Source: Gemmatimonadota bacterium (GTDB lineage Bacteria > Latescibacterota > UBA2968 > UBA8231). Taken from it: a stretch of DNA of 7,939 nt. This document shows positions 1-6,683 of the stretch, one piece after another (position 1 is the stretch's first letter; each line of letters opens with the position of its first letter). The notes beneath the pieces were generated by a model. That model searched no databases, was not told the origin of the DNA, and worked only from the letters and a program-made list of their open reading frames with translations. Made by a program: the position numbers and the translations under genes. The stretch lies in NCBI GenBank assembly GCA_009845645.1, contig VXZF01000739.1, positions 1-7,939 on the forward strand. Direction: 5' to 3'.

Positions 1-2315
1 GCCTAAAAGGGGCGACGACCGGGCAGGACGGTGCCTTCTTCCTCGCGCAAGTGCCCCCTGGACCAAAGCGCATTGCCGTGAGTTTGATCGGCTACGAATC
101 GCATGACGAGGAAATTTCTCTAGCGCCTGGTTCCACTCTCGTTTTGGATATCGCCCTGCTGAGCGATCCCATTCAATTGGCCCCGGTCGAAATTATCGGC
201 GAATCGCCGCTGATAAACCAAAAGCGCACTGGGACCGCGTCCAAGCTGAGACCCCAGACGGTGGAACTGATCAAGCCGGTTGGCACGCAGGAACTGCTCG
301 AATTGGTGCCCGGCATTAACGGCTACGCCGACGATGGGTTCGGCAATTCGCGGTTGAGCATCGGCATCCGGGGCTTAAACCCCCGCCGCAGCTCGCGGGT
401 GCTGATTATGGAAGACGGCGTGCCGATCCAGCCGGCGGTCTATATCTATCCCAATGCTTATTACAACCCGCCATCAGAGCGCATTGATGCGATGGAGGTA
501 ATCAAGGGGAGTTCGGCTATCCGCTTCGGTCCTCAGACCATGGGGGGCGTCATCAATTATGCGACGCGGAGACCCGATGGGACCAAGGGAATGGTCAATC
601 AGCTCACCGTGGGTAGCAATGGTTACTACAGCGCGTTTGCAGAGTTGCGGGGATTGGGTAGCAGACAAATCACGTCCGATATGCAGGTGCTTTACAAGCA
701 CGGAAACGGCTTCAGGGACAACAACGCCTTCGACCAAATCAACGGAACCGCAAAAACGCAGTTCCGCTTGAGCAACAAAAAGGTGCTCTACCTGAAAGCC
801 AACGCCAATTTCGAAAACTCCAATGCGACCTACACGGGGCTGACGGAGTACTCCTTTTACGCCAATCCCAAATTCAATCCCAAAGAAGACGACAATTTCA
901 AGGTTTTACGGGCTTCCCTCGACCTAATGTACACCAGCAAGATCACGGCGAATTTAGTGGGCAATACTACGGCTTACCTGAATGTCTTTGATCGCCGCTG
1001 GTGGCGGGAAGACGACGTTTTTGTACGCGCTTCGGCTTTGGAGACGGGCGATTTCACGCCGGTGCCTTACTTCCAGAGTGGCGACTTGGTGCGGGTAGGG
1101 GGTGACGCCAGCAATTTCGGCATTCTGCGGACCTTTTACGTAGGCGGCATCGCCCAGGACTACTCGCTCAAACACAGCCTCGGCGGTCATTCGGCAAAGG
1201 CCGAGATCGGAGTTCGCGCCCACTGGGAGCGCTTTATCGACGACAAGAAAATTGGCGACGCTCCGGACGCGCGCGACGGCGTGTACTATACTGGCACGCC
1301 CGACGACCCGGACGACCCGGTGAAAATCGTGGGGCAGAGCCACCACTACGAAACCGCCGCGCTGGCCCTCTACGCCAAGGAGCAGATCGAATGGGGCCGG
1401 CTGACGCTTGATCCAGGGCTGCGCTTTGAGGTGTTCAAACAGGACCGGGTGGACCGTCTGCGCGGTTCCATCTTGGCCGACAAAGTCTCGGCGGTGCTAC
1501 TGCCCGGTTTGGGCGTCAACTACCAATTCGGCCGCTTCAACGCGTTTGCTGGGGTCCATCGAGGCTATACGCCGCCTTCGAGCGGCACGCTAAAAATAAC
1601 CAGCTTCGGACAGGACGTCGGTGCCGGTGGGTTGGACCTCAAGGCGGAGAAGAGCTGGAATATGGAAGCTGGCGTGCGCTCTTGGGGGCCGAAGCTGAGC
1701 TTAGAAGCGTCTGCTTTTCTGCTCAAGATCGAGGATCTCGTCGCCGCCGGGCGCGGGACCGCGTTTAAAAACTTGGGCAAAGTAGATACCTACGGCCTCG
1801 AATTGGCCTTGGGTTTGGCGACCTCGCGCTTGGCTTGGATCCTACCCGACGTCAACCTCGCTTATACCTATTTGCAGACCGAGATCAAGAGCGGCATCGT
1901 CACCTCGGCCACCATGGCCGGTAACGTCGCGGTAGATCTGACCGGTAATCAATTGCCCTATGCGCCGCCACACACCTTGACGGTGAGCTTGGTCAAGCAG
2001 ACAAAACAGGGGCTACGCCTGCGGGCCGATGTGCGTTTTGTGGATGAGGTCTTCACCGACTTTGAGAATATCGAGCGCACCTTCAATCGCGGCGATACTG
2101 GCCCGATCCCCAGTTACTCCATCGTCAACGCCAGCGCCGACTACAAGTTGTCTGCGCGCTGGAGCGCTTTTGTAGCGGCCAAGAATATACTCGACGAGAT
2201 CTACATTGGATCTAGGCTACACTCCAATGCCGGCCAGCCCGAAGCCCACTTGAGTTCGGGCATCCTCGTCGGTCCGCGGCGACAGATAAACGTCGGCGTC
2301 AAGCGCGGCTTGTAA
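1..2315 (+). CDS. TonB-dependent outer-membrane receptor, FecA-like, 5' end missing
   Basis: This is an energy-coupled outer-membrane transporter that probably imports a ferric chelate or similar ligand into the periplasm with TonB/ExbBD. The frame is open to the left edge (first full codon at 3), so the GTG at 51 is internal. Codons 3-170 read as the end of a carboxypeptidase-regulatory-like beta-sandwich (TTGQDGAFFLAQVPPG, then SLIGYES), typical of FCB-group receptors. VEIIG at 186-200 is a plausible TonB box. The plug domain spans about 200-575: ELLELVPGI, IRGLNPRRSSRV, EDGVPIQP, then IDAMEVIKGSSAIRFGPQ and GGVINYATRRP, the last two closely matching the FecA plug style. The remainder to 2315 is a 22-strand-type barrel with alternating aromatic and polar residues (for example SAEKSW-like and YTYLQTEI stretches). 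The protein ends in RGL rather than the usual terminal Phe. Signal peptide, start codon and any Fur site lie outside the window. The ligand is inferred; other FecA-like receptors carry other metals or vitamins. Confidence 0.94.
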   Translation, partial: LKGATTGQDGAFFLAQVPPGPKRIAVSLIGYESHDEEISLAPGSTLVLDIALLSDPIQLAPVEIIGESPLINQKRTGTASKLRPQTVELIKPVGTQELLELVPGINGYADDGFGNSRLSIGIRGLNPRRSSRVLIMEDGVPIQPAVYIYPNAYYNPPSERIDAMEVIKGSSAIRFGPQTMGGVINYATRRPDGTKGMVNQLTVGSNGYYSAFAELRGLGSRQITSDMQVLYKHGNGFRDNNAFDQINGTAKTQFRLSNKKVLYLKANANFENSNATYTGLTEYSFYANPKFNPKEDDNFKVLRASLDLMYTSKITANLVGNTTAYLNVFDRRWWREDDVFVRASALETGDFTPVPYFQSGDLVRVGGDASNFGILRTFYVGGIAQDYSLKHSLGGHSAKAEIGVRAHWERFIDDKKIGDAPDARDGVYYTGTPDDPDDPVKIVGQSHHYETAALALYAKEQIEWGRLTLDPGLRFEVFKQDRVDRLRGSILADKVSAVLLPGLGVNYQFGRFNAFAGVHRGYTPPSSGTLKITSFGQDVGAGGLDLKAEKSWNMEAGVRSWGPKLSLEASAFLLKIEDLVAAGRGTAFKNLGKVDTYGLELALGLATSRLAWILPDVNLAYTYLQTEIKSGIVTSATMAGNVAVDLTGNQLPYAPPHTLTVSLVKQTKQGLRLRADVRFVDEVFTDFENIERTFNRGDTGPIPSYSIVNASADYKLSARWSAFVAAKNILDEIYIGSRLHSNAGQPEAHLSSGILVGPRRQINVGVKRGL
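1302..1319 (+). repeat. Two tandem copies of a 9-base in-frame unit in the receptor gene
   Basis: The unit gacgacccg occurs twice back to back and encodes DDPDDP. It sits in a hydrophilic stretch between barrel strands (after YYTGTP, before VKIVGQ), probably an extracellular loop. The period is three codons, so copy-number change would keep the frame. Two copies are too few to call it a functional repeat. Confidence 0.5.
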
Positions 2316-2358
2316 AACCTCCCACACGACGACAACGATCCTTCCATCAACCTTGTAG

Positions 2359-2366
2359 AAAGGAGA
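2359..2366 (+). promoter_or_regulatory. Ribosome binding site of the lipoprotein gene
   Basis: The purine run AAAGGAGA, with core AGGAG at 2361-2365, lies seven bases before the ATG at 2373. It fixes that start, which also gives a correctly placed lipoprotein signal peptide. I see no terminator or convincing promoter in the 57 bases after the receptor stop codon, so co-transcription with the receptor is likely. Confidence 0.8.
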
Positions 2367-2372
2367 GCATCC

Positions 2373-3671
2373 ATGAGGAGCCTCAAATGCAGTGTTTTGT
2401 TCGCCAGCGCCCTGCTCATCGCCTGCGGCGGTGGCGACGACGACAATCCCGTCGATAGCGGCAGCGGCGGGAGCACTACCATTGATATTCCCACTGCTTA
2501 CGTCTTCGACAGCCGTTTCAATGATGGTGAAAGTAGCGTCGCCTATTCCGGTCAGACGGTGCGCAATTTGCTGCTGCAAGACCTGAAGATCTTTATCGAC
2601 AATCTGGGCAAAGAGGGAGCTGAGTCTGCTTCAGTGGACGACTTGCTTCAGTTCTACGCCTACGACGACGGCCTCAACTTGGAATCGCTGAGCACGGCCG
2701 GGGACATGCCGGTAGTCGAAAATCGCTATTCCTCTATTTCGACGGGCAAAAACCTATCCGGCAAAATCTCGAGTGAAGTCGTCATCGGCTATGGCAAGAC
2801 GGCCGACGAACTGGTGCGCGAGTGGTTTGAGATCATCGCCGCCAATTCGCAGGATGCCGACAAACTGGGGACCCCGGCGGTTTACACCGACGACAACGGG
2901 GTCGATCTGACCCAGATGATCAACAAAGTGCTCATCGGCGCAGTGCCCTATTACCAAGCCACTGGAGTCTATTTAGGCGGCCTTTTGGAGGACGAAAATG
3001 GCAGTCCCGTAGAGGGCAAATCGTACACGGAGATGGAGCACCATTGGGACGAGGCCTTCGGCTATTTTGGTGCCGCCCGTGACTACAGCCGCTACTCCGA
3101 CGATCAACTAGCTGGCGGAGTTGGCGACTATACCTTCGACTCCAATGGGGACGGACAAATTGACTTCAAATCGGAATACAATTTTGGTCTGTCGCGGAAC
3201 GCCGGTAAGCGCGACAAGGGCGGCAGTGGAGTCAATTTGTCCGGAGATATTTTTGCGGCGTTCCTAGCCGGACGCACCCTGATCGTCAACCAAGGCTCGG
3301 CCGGCGAGATCGCCGCCCAGCGCGAATTGGCAGCCAACGGCATGGAGAAAGTCATCGCCGCCACGGTGGTGCACTATGTCAATGACACCTTGAGCGATAT
3401 GGCTGCACTGGGAACAGCCGATGAGAATCGGGTCAACTTGAACAAGCACTGGGCGGAAATGAAGGGATTTACCGTTGCGTTGCAGTACAGTCCTTTCCGC
3501 CTGATCAGCCAAGGCCAGCTCGAGGAATTGCACAGCATTATGGGACAAGCGCCCTCCTATGAAGCGCCGGGCAGCGACGCGTACGATGGAGTTGTGAGCA
3601 GTTACATGCGCGCCAAGGACGTGCTGCAAGAAGCGTATGGCTTTTCCGCCGACAATATGGCCAATTGGTAA
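2373..3671 (+). CDS. DUF4856-type lipoprotein, probable partner of the TonB receptor
   Basis: This is a predicted lipid-anchored periplasmic or outer-membrane protein. It has a short basic N-terminus, a hydrophobic stretch and the lipobox LIAC, with the acylated Cys at residue 18. A flexible Gly/Asp/Ser-rich linker (GGGDDDNPVDSGSGGS, residues 19-34) follows. The mature part begins IPTAYVFDSRF and has YSGQTVRNLLLQDLK (58-72), HHWDEAFGYFG (223-233), a metal-loop-like DSNGDGQIDFKSEYNF (256-271) and KHWAEMKGF (358-366). I recognise this pattern as DUF4856, found mostly in Bacteroidota lipoproteins. From memory, members often sit beside imelysin-like iron-regulated proteins and TonB receptors. No reaction is established; the conserved His, Trp and acidic residues could bind a metal. 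It follows the receptor gene by 57 bases and is closed by a hairpin terminator, so the two probably form one transcript. An uptake role beside the receptor is inferred. I am confident of the gene and lipoprotein nature, moderately so of the family. Confidence 0.9.
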   Translation: MRSLKCSVLFASALLIACGGGDDDNPVDSGSGGSTTIDIPTAYVFDSRFNDGESSVAYSGQTVRNLLLQDLKIFIDNLGKEGAESASVDDLLQFYAYDDGLNLESLSTAGDMPVVENRYSSISTGKNLSGKISSEVVIGYGKTADELVREWFEIIAANSQDADKLGTPAVYTDDNGVDLTQMINKVLIGAVPYYQATGVYLGGLLEDENGSPVEGKSYTEMEHHWDEAFGYFGAARDYSRYSDDQLAGGVGDYTFDSNGDGQIDFKSEYNFGLSRNAGKRDKGGSGVNLSGDIFAAFLAGRTLIVNQGSAGEIAAQRELAANGMEKVIAATVVHYVNDTLSDMAALGTADENRVNLNKHWAEMKGFTVALQYSPFRLISQGQLEELHSIMGQAPSYEAPGSDAYDGVVSSYMRAKDVLQEAYGFSADNMANW

Positions 3672-3709
3672 ACGGTCATTTACAAAAATCTTCGGGGACT
3701 GTGTAACCG

Positions 3710-3755
3710 CAAGCGCGGCGGTCGGCATTGAGCCAATCGCCGCGTTTGTATTTGC
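3710..3755 (+). terminator. Long hairpin and T-rich run after the lipoprotein gene
   Basis: The left arm 3710-3726 pairs with the right arm 3732-3748. There are eleven pairs (one G-T) in the basal stem centred on CGCGGCG / CGCCGCG. Then come one G-T and one T-A pair, a C-A mismatch, and three more G-C pairs, closing on the five-base loop ATTGA. TTTGTATTT at 3745-3753 overlaps the foot of the stem and gives an interrupted T run. The position, 39 bases after the stop at 3671, and the orientation fit a Rho-independent terminator for the receptor-lipoprotein unit. The broken T run makes its efficiency uncertain. Confidence 0.75.
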
Positions 3756-3782
3756 CAACCGGAATTTCTAGGTAGCTTATTA
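3752..3782 (+). promoter_or_regulatory. Possible weak promoter for the glycosyltransferase unit
   Basis: A new transcript should start between the terminator and the GTG at 3826. The best I can see is TTGCCA (3752-3757) as a -35-like box, with AT-rich GCTTATTA (3775-3782) downstream at roughly the right distance. The -10 match is poor, so this is only a candidate; read-through from the upstream unit is the alternative. Confidence 0.2.
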
Positions 3783-3810
3783 GATTTTGCCATGGCAGAA
3801 TTCTCTTTCT

Positions 3811-3815
3811 AGGAG
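3811..3815 (+). promoter_or_regulatory. Ribosome binding site that sets the glycosyltransferase start
   Basis: AGGAG lies ten bases before the GTG at 3826. The more upstream in-frame TTG at 3787 has no comparable motif, and starting there would add a 13-residue polar stretch that is unlikely before a first membrane helix. Confidence 0.65.
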
Positions 3816-3825
3816 CAAGCGAGGC

Positions 3826-5217
3826 GTGACCGAGCACAAGGTATGGGGTGCGGTGCTGATCCTTTGTCTGGGATCGCGGCTTATGAGCGCCGTGTACTAT
3901 ATAGAAGACCTGGACAGTTTGCGCTTTGCCTTAGGGGTAGTCGATTACGACGTAACCAAATTACAACCTCACTTCCCAGCCTATCCGGTCTTTTGCTTTT
4001 TCGCCAAGGCGATTTACGCACTCACCGACCGCTATGCCGTGGCGTTCGCAGTATTGGGCGGCGCAGCGACTTTTGGCATAATCTATTTCGCGCTCGGCAT
4101 TGCTCAGGTTAGAATCACCACGCCCTTCGGTCTGATCGCCGTCTTGCTGTTATTCTTCAATCCGCTGCTGTGGCTGATGAGCAATCGCTATATGCCCGAT
4201 GCCATGGGCGTCGCTGGCGTTTTGGCTTGTTGCTATTTTGCCGCCAAGCAAGAGTCGGGCAAAGCGGGGTTGGGATTTTTTATCGCGGGGATCTCGCTCG
4301 GGGTGCGCCTTTCTTATGCGCCCATGTTGTTGGTGCCTCTGTTGCTGAGGTTGAAGGAACGAGGGCCGCGATTGCAATTCGTCGCTGCTGGTGCGGCTGG
4401 TGTCGCCGTCTGGCTGATTCCCCTAATCGCGATCACTGGTTGGGCTGAGTTGACAAAGGTCGCGCAAACGCAGACGGAGGGCCACTTCGCCGATTTTGGT
4501 GGCACGGTTGCCACTGAGTCCGATTTCGCTTTGCGGTCGATTGGACTGTTCGAGAGCATATGGGCCGATGGTTTTGGACTCTATTGGGAGGGACGCCATG
4601 TAGTGACGGCCTGTACTACCGTCGCGCTGCTGGGTATTCTGGCGGCCAATTGGCGCGCCGTAGTGCAGCGGGTGAACCGCTCGGTGTTGCTGAATGCGTC
4701 GTTCATAAGTTGCATCCTCTATCTGGGCTGGATTTTCCTCTTTCAAAATGTGGTGCACAAAAGCCGGCACGTTTTGCCGCTAATACCCTTTTTGACGCTT
4801 ATCCTAGCTTTTGCCTGTGCTCAGATCGCCACTCAGGGCCCTCGGTTTTTCCGCTTAGTTGCAATCGCCTTTTTTCTTTGCTATGGCTATGTGACCTTGC
4901 ATTTAGTCGTCCAGCACAAAAAGCACACGGCCATCGCCCAGATACACCAATACCTTGCAGCGAAGAAAAACGATGCCCTGCACATTGCATCGGTGCCTCT
5001 GATCAAATACTATCTGGCCTCTCAGGCGCTGAGGGCCGTCTATATACCTATTAGAGATCAGGGTGATTTGGACGCGCTCGATGCGCTCGACGACACAGCC
5101 GAGTTAGTGGTCATCGGCAGCCCATTGCAAGATCGAGTGCCAAAGGTGACCAAGACGTTTTACCACAACCCGTATGTCAATCGCATGTGGTCGGAACTCA
5201 CAGTGTACGAGTATTAA
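3826..5217 (+). CDS. GT-C-fold integral membrane glycosyltransferase
   Basis: This is a polytopic inner-membrane protein of the GT-C type (ArnT / PMT_2-like). Such enzymes move a sugar from a polyprenyl-phosphate donor to an acceptor on the outer face of the membrane. From the GTG start (463 residues) the order is a short cytosolic tail, a first helix (about 6-25), then an outside loop with EDLDS (27-31). That loop carries the acidic residues expected for the catalytic D/E of GT-C enzymes. QPHFPAYP (47-54) follows, a variant of the common QPHPPGYP motif. About nine or ten further helices include FFNPLLWLMSNRYMPDAMG, and KSRHVLPLIP (312-321) is the usual KxRYxLPxxP motif. The last 100 residues are soluble and look alpha/beta. 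They contain a 9-base near-repeat (5074-5091) encoding ALDALD. Overlap or TTG-start alternatives would change only the first 13 residues. The next gene begins 9 bases after the stop, so both are probably co-translated. Sugar and acceptor are unknown. Confidence 0.85.
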   Translation: MTEHKVWGAVLILCLGSRLMSAVYYIEDLDSLRFALGVVDYDVTKLQPHFPAYPVFCFFAKAIYALTDRYAVAFAVLGGAATFGIIYFALGIAQVRITTPFGLIAVLLLFFNPLLWLMSNRYMPDAMGVAGVLACCYFAAKQESGKAGLGFFIAGISLGVRLSYAPMLLVPLLLRLKERGPRLQFVAAGAAGVAVWLIPLIAITGWAELTKVAQTQTEGHFADFGGTVATESDFALRSIGLFESIWADGFGLYWEGRHVVTACTTVALLGILAANWRAVVQRVNRSVLLNASFISCILYLGWIFLFQNVVHKSRHVLPLIPFLTLILAFACAQIATQGPRFFRLVAIAFFLCYGYVTLHLVVQHKKHTAIAQIHQYLAAKKNDALHIASVPLIKYYLASQALRAVYIPIRDQGDLDALDALDDTAELVVIGSPLQDRVPKVTKTFYHNPYVNRMWSELTVYEY

Positions 5218-5226
5218 TTCACCTGC

Positions 5227-6573
5227 GTGTTTGAATTGAAAACGCTCAACGCCGACATACACATTTTGGGAGGCGGCCCGGCAGGCTTGGCTGCCGGCTA
5301 CTACGCGAAAAAGCGCGGCTTAGACTTCTTGCTTTTTGAAGCCGGTGACCAGCCAGGGGGCAATTGCCGCACACTGCGTTTGGGCGAGTTTCTGTTTGAC
5401 ACTGGTGCCCATCGCCTGCACGACAAAGACCCGGAGGTCACTTGCGAGATCAAGGGGCTTTTGGGCAATGAGCTTTCTGACGTCGCAGCGCCGAGCGAGA
5501 TTTTTTTTCAAGACGAGTTTTTTAGCTTTCCCCTGCAAATGGGCAATCTGGTCAAACGACTCGACCGCAAAATCCTGTTGCAAATCGCCGCTGAGAACCT
5601 GCGCGTAAAACGCCGCAAACCAGCGGCAAGTTTTGGAGAATTTGCCCTAAATCAGTACGGCCAGACGCTGGCCAACCTCTTTTTGCTCAACTATTCGAGA
5701 AAATTGTGGGGGGCCGATCCGCACCAACTTTCCACAGATGTATCAGGAGGGCGGATGAAAGGTTTGGATCTGGCCAGTTTTGTGCGGGAGGTTCTATTGG
5801 GCAAGGCCAGCCGTCCGGGCCATTTGGACGGCTCTTTCCTGTACCCCAAGTACGGGTTTGGCATGATCGTCGATAAGATGAGCGAATTTATCGGCAGCAA
5901 GCGGATTCGACTCAACAGTCGGGTGAGTCGGCTAGTGCATTCGCGTGGGCGATTGGTCCGCGTCGTCCTGAACGACGACGCGGAGGTGGAGGTGTCCACT
6001 GTCGTCAATACGCTGCCGCTGACCCTTTCGGCGAAAATGCTGGATCCCCCGCCACCTCCGGAATTGCTGGCAGCAGCCAATGCGGTTAAGTACCGCAATC
6101 TAATTCTTTGCGTATTTGGTCTGGATCGACCCTCTTTTTCGCCCAATGCCTCGCTTTACTTTCCCGGCGCAGAGTTCCCGTTTACGCGCCTGTACGAGCC
6201 CAAAAATCGCAGTCGCCATATGGCACCCGAGGGGCAAACAGCCATTGTGCTCGAACTGCCCTGTTTTCGCGAAGATGCTGTGTGGAATATGTCGGCAGAG
6301 GCGTTGCGCTGCTCCGTATGGGAAGCGTTGCAGCGCGTAAAGCCGATTGCGGAAGGCGAAGTTGTATGCTTTGCGACCTATAAATTGTCCTTTGCCTATC
6401 CCGTACTCGAAGTGGGATTGGTCGAGCATGTAAAACGCCTCGTTGCCTACTTCCAGACCTTTGAAAATCTCCACCTGACGGGCAGGAGCTCGCTGTTTCG
6501 CTATGTGCATCTGCACGATTTGTTCAAAGCGGGCAAGGAATTAGTGCTTGATCTCCCGCACGCTGAGGGCTAA
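5227..6573 (+). CDS. FAD-dependent oxidoreductase, amine oxidase / protoporphyrinogen oxidase-like
   Basis: This is a predicted cytosolic or membrane-associated flavoprotein of 448 residues. The N-terminal Rossmann motif GGGPAGLAAG (15-24) binds FAD. It is followed by LLFEAGDQPGGN (35-46), whose Glu38 should hold the ribose, and by FDTGAHRLH (57-65). FSFPLQMGNL (99-108), YSRKLWGADPHQLS (156-169) and YPKYGFGMIVDKM (206-218) match the flavoproteins usually found in glycan and lipid clusters. Such proteins are often auto-named protoporphyrinogen oxidase or UDP-galactopyranose-mutase-like. LTGRSSLFRYVHLHD (417-431) is the C-terminal FAD-contact segment. Nothing points to heme synthesis: there are no hem neighbours, and the partner is a GT-C glycosyltransferase 9 bases upstream. 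Oxidation or isomerisation of a sugar or of a polyprenyl/lipid is more likely, though inferred. The GTG at 5227 lacks a clear ribosome binding site and follows an in-frame TAA by three codons, which fits translational coupling. A TTG at 5236 is a less likely start. Fold confidence is high, substrate confidence low. Confidence 0.9.
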   Translation: MFELKTLNADIHILGGGPAGLAAGYYAKKRGLDFLLFEAGDQPGGNCRTLRLGEFLFDTGAHRLHDKDPEVTCEIKGLLGNELSDVAAPSEIFFQDEFFSFPLQMGNLVKRLDRKILLQIAAENLRVKRRKPAASFGEFALNQYGQTLANLFLLNYSRKLWGADPHQLSTDVSGGRMKGLDLASFVREVLLGKASRPGHLDGSFLYPKYGFGMIVDKMSEFIGSKRIRLNSRVSRLVHSRGRLVRVVLNDDAEVEVSTVVNTLPLTLSAKMLDPPPPPELLAAANAVKYRNLILCVFGLDRPSFSPNASLYFPGAEFPFTRLYEPKNRSRHMAPEGQTAIVLELPCFREDAVWNMSAEALRCSVWEALQRVKPIAEGEVVCFATYKLSFAYPVLEVGLVEHVKRLVAYFQTFENLHLTGRSSLFRYVHLHDLFKAGKELVLDLPHAEG

Positions 6574-6608
6574 CGCCAGTCACCGGAGCTCTTAGGACCG
6601 ACCCGTTC

Positions 6609-6637
6609 TTGACGCTATATTATGACATTATTACGCG
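6609..6637 (+). promoter_or_regulatory. AT-rich promoter-like segment before the kinase gene
   Basis: In a GC-rich surround, the segment has TTGACG (6609-6614), close to a -35 box, followed by TATTAT (6618-6623) and TATTAC (6629-6634). Neither -10 candidate sits at the ideal 16-18 base spacing, so the arrangement is non-standard. A promoter is nevertheless expected here, because the 110-base gap separates two apparently unrelated gene pairs. I see no strong terminator for the upstream pair in this gap. Confidence 0.3.
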
Positions 6638-6655
6638 AAACCACGACCCCAATTA

Positions 6656-6670
6656 GCGCCGTTCAGGCGC
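6656..6670 (+). other. Small perfect hairpin touching the kinase ribosome binding site
   Basis: GCGCC (6656-6660) and GGCGC (6666-6670) form a five-pair stem with loop GTTCA. The next base begins the ribosome binding site GGGAGA (6671-6676), eight to nine bases before the ATG at 6684. The hairpin could stabilise the leader or tune ribosome access. It is short enough that chance in GC-rich DNA cannot be excluded. Confidence 0.45.
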
Positions 6671-6683
6671 GGGAGAACGGAAT

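Noticed and set aside
954..1346. A 130-codon minus-strand frame inside the receptor gene
   Set aside because: It is a shadow of the barrel-coding region, with no ribosome binding site or motif.
2316..2372. Possible terminator or separate promoter between receptor and lipoprotein genes
   Set aside because: I found no stem with a T run and no convincing -35/-10 pair in the 57 bases.
3264..3758. A 164-codon minus-strand frame over the end of the lipoprotein gene
   Set aside because: It lies opposite a well-supported gene and crosses the terminator hairpin, and shows no motif.
4560..5054. A 164-codon plus-strand frame inside the glycosyltransferase gene
   Set aside because: It is in another frame of a clear membrane protein, is rich in Cys and Ser, and has no family likeness.
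5227..6573. Naming the flavoprotein hemY/hemG (protoporphyrinogen oxidase)
   Set aside because: The match is to the broad superfamily only. There are no heme genes nearby, and the partner gene is a glycosyltransferase.
6574..6600. Possible terminator after the flavoprotein gene
   Set aside because: Only the short palindrome GAGCTC and a weak GGC/GCC pair are present, with no T run following.
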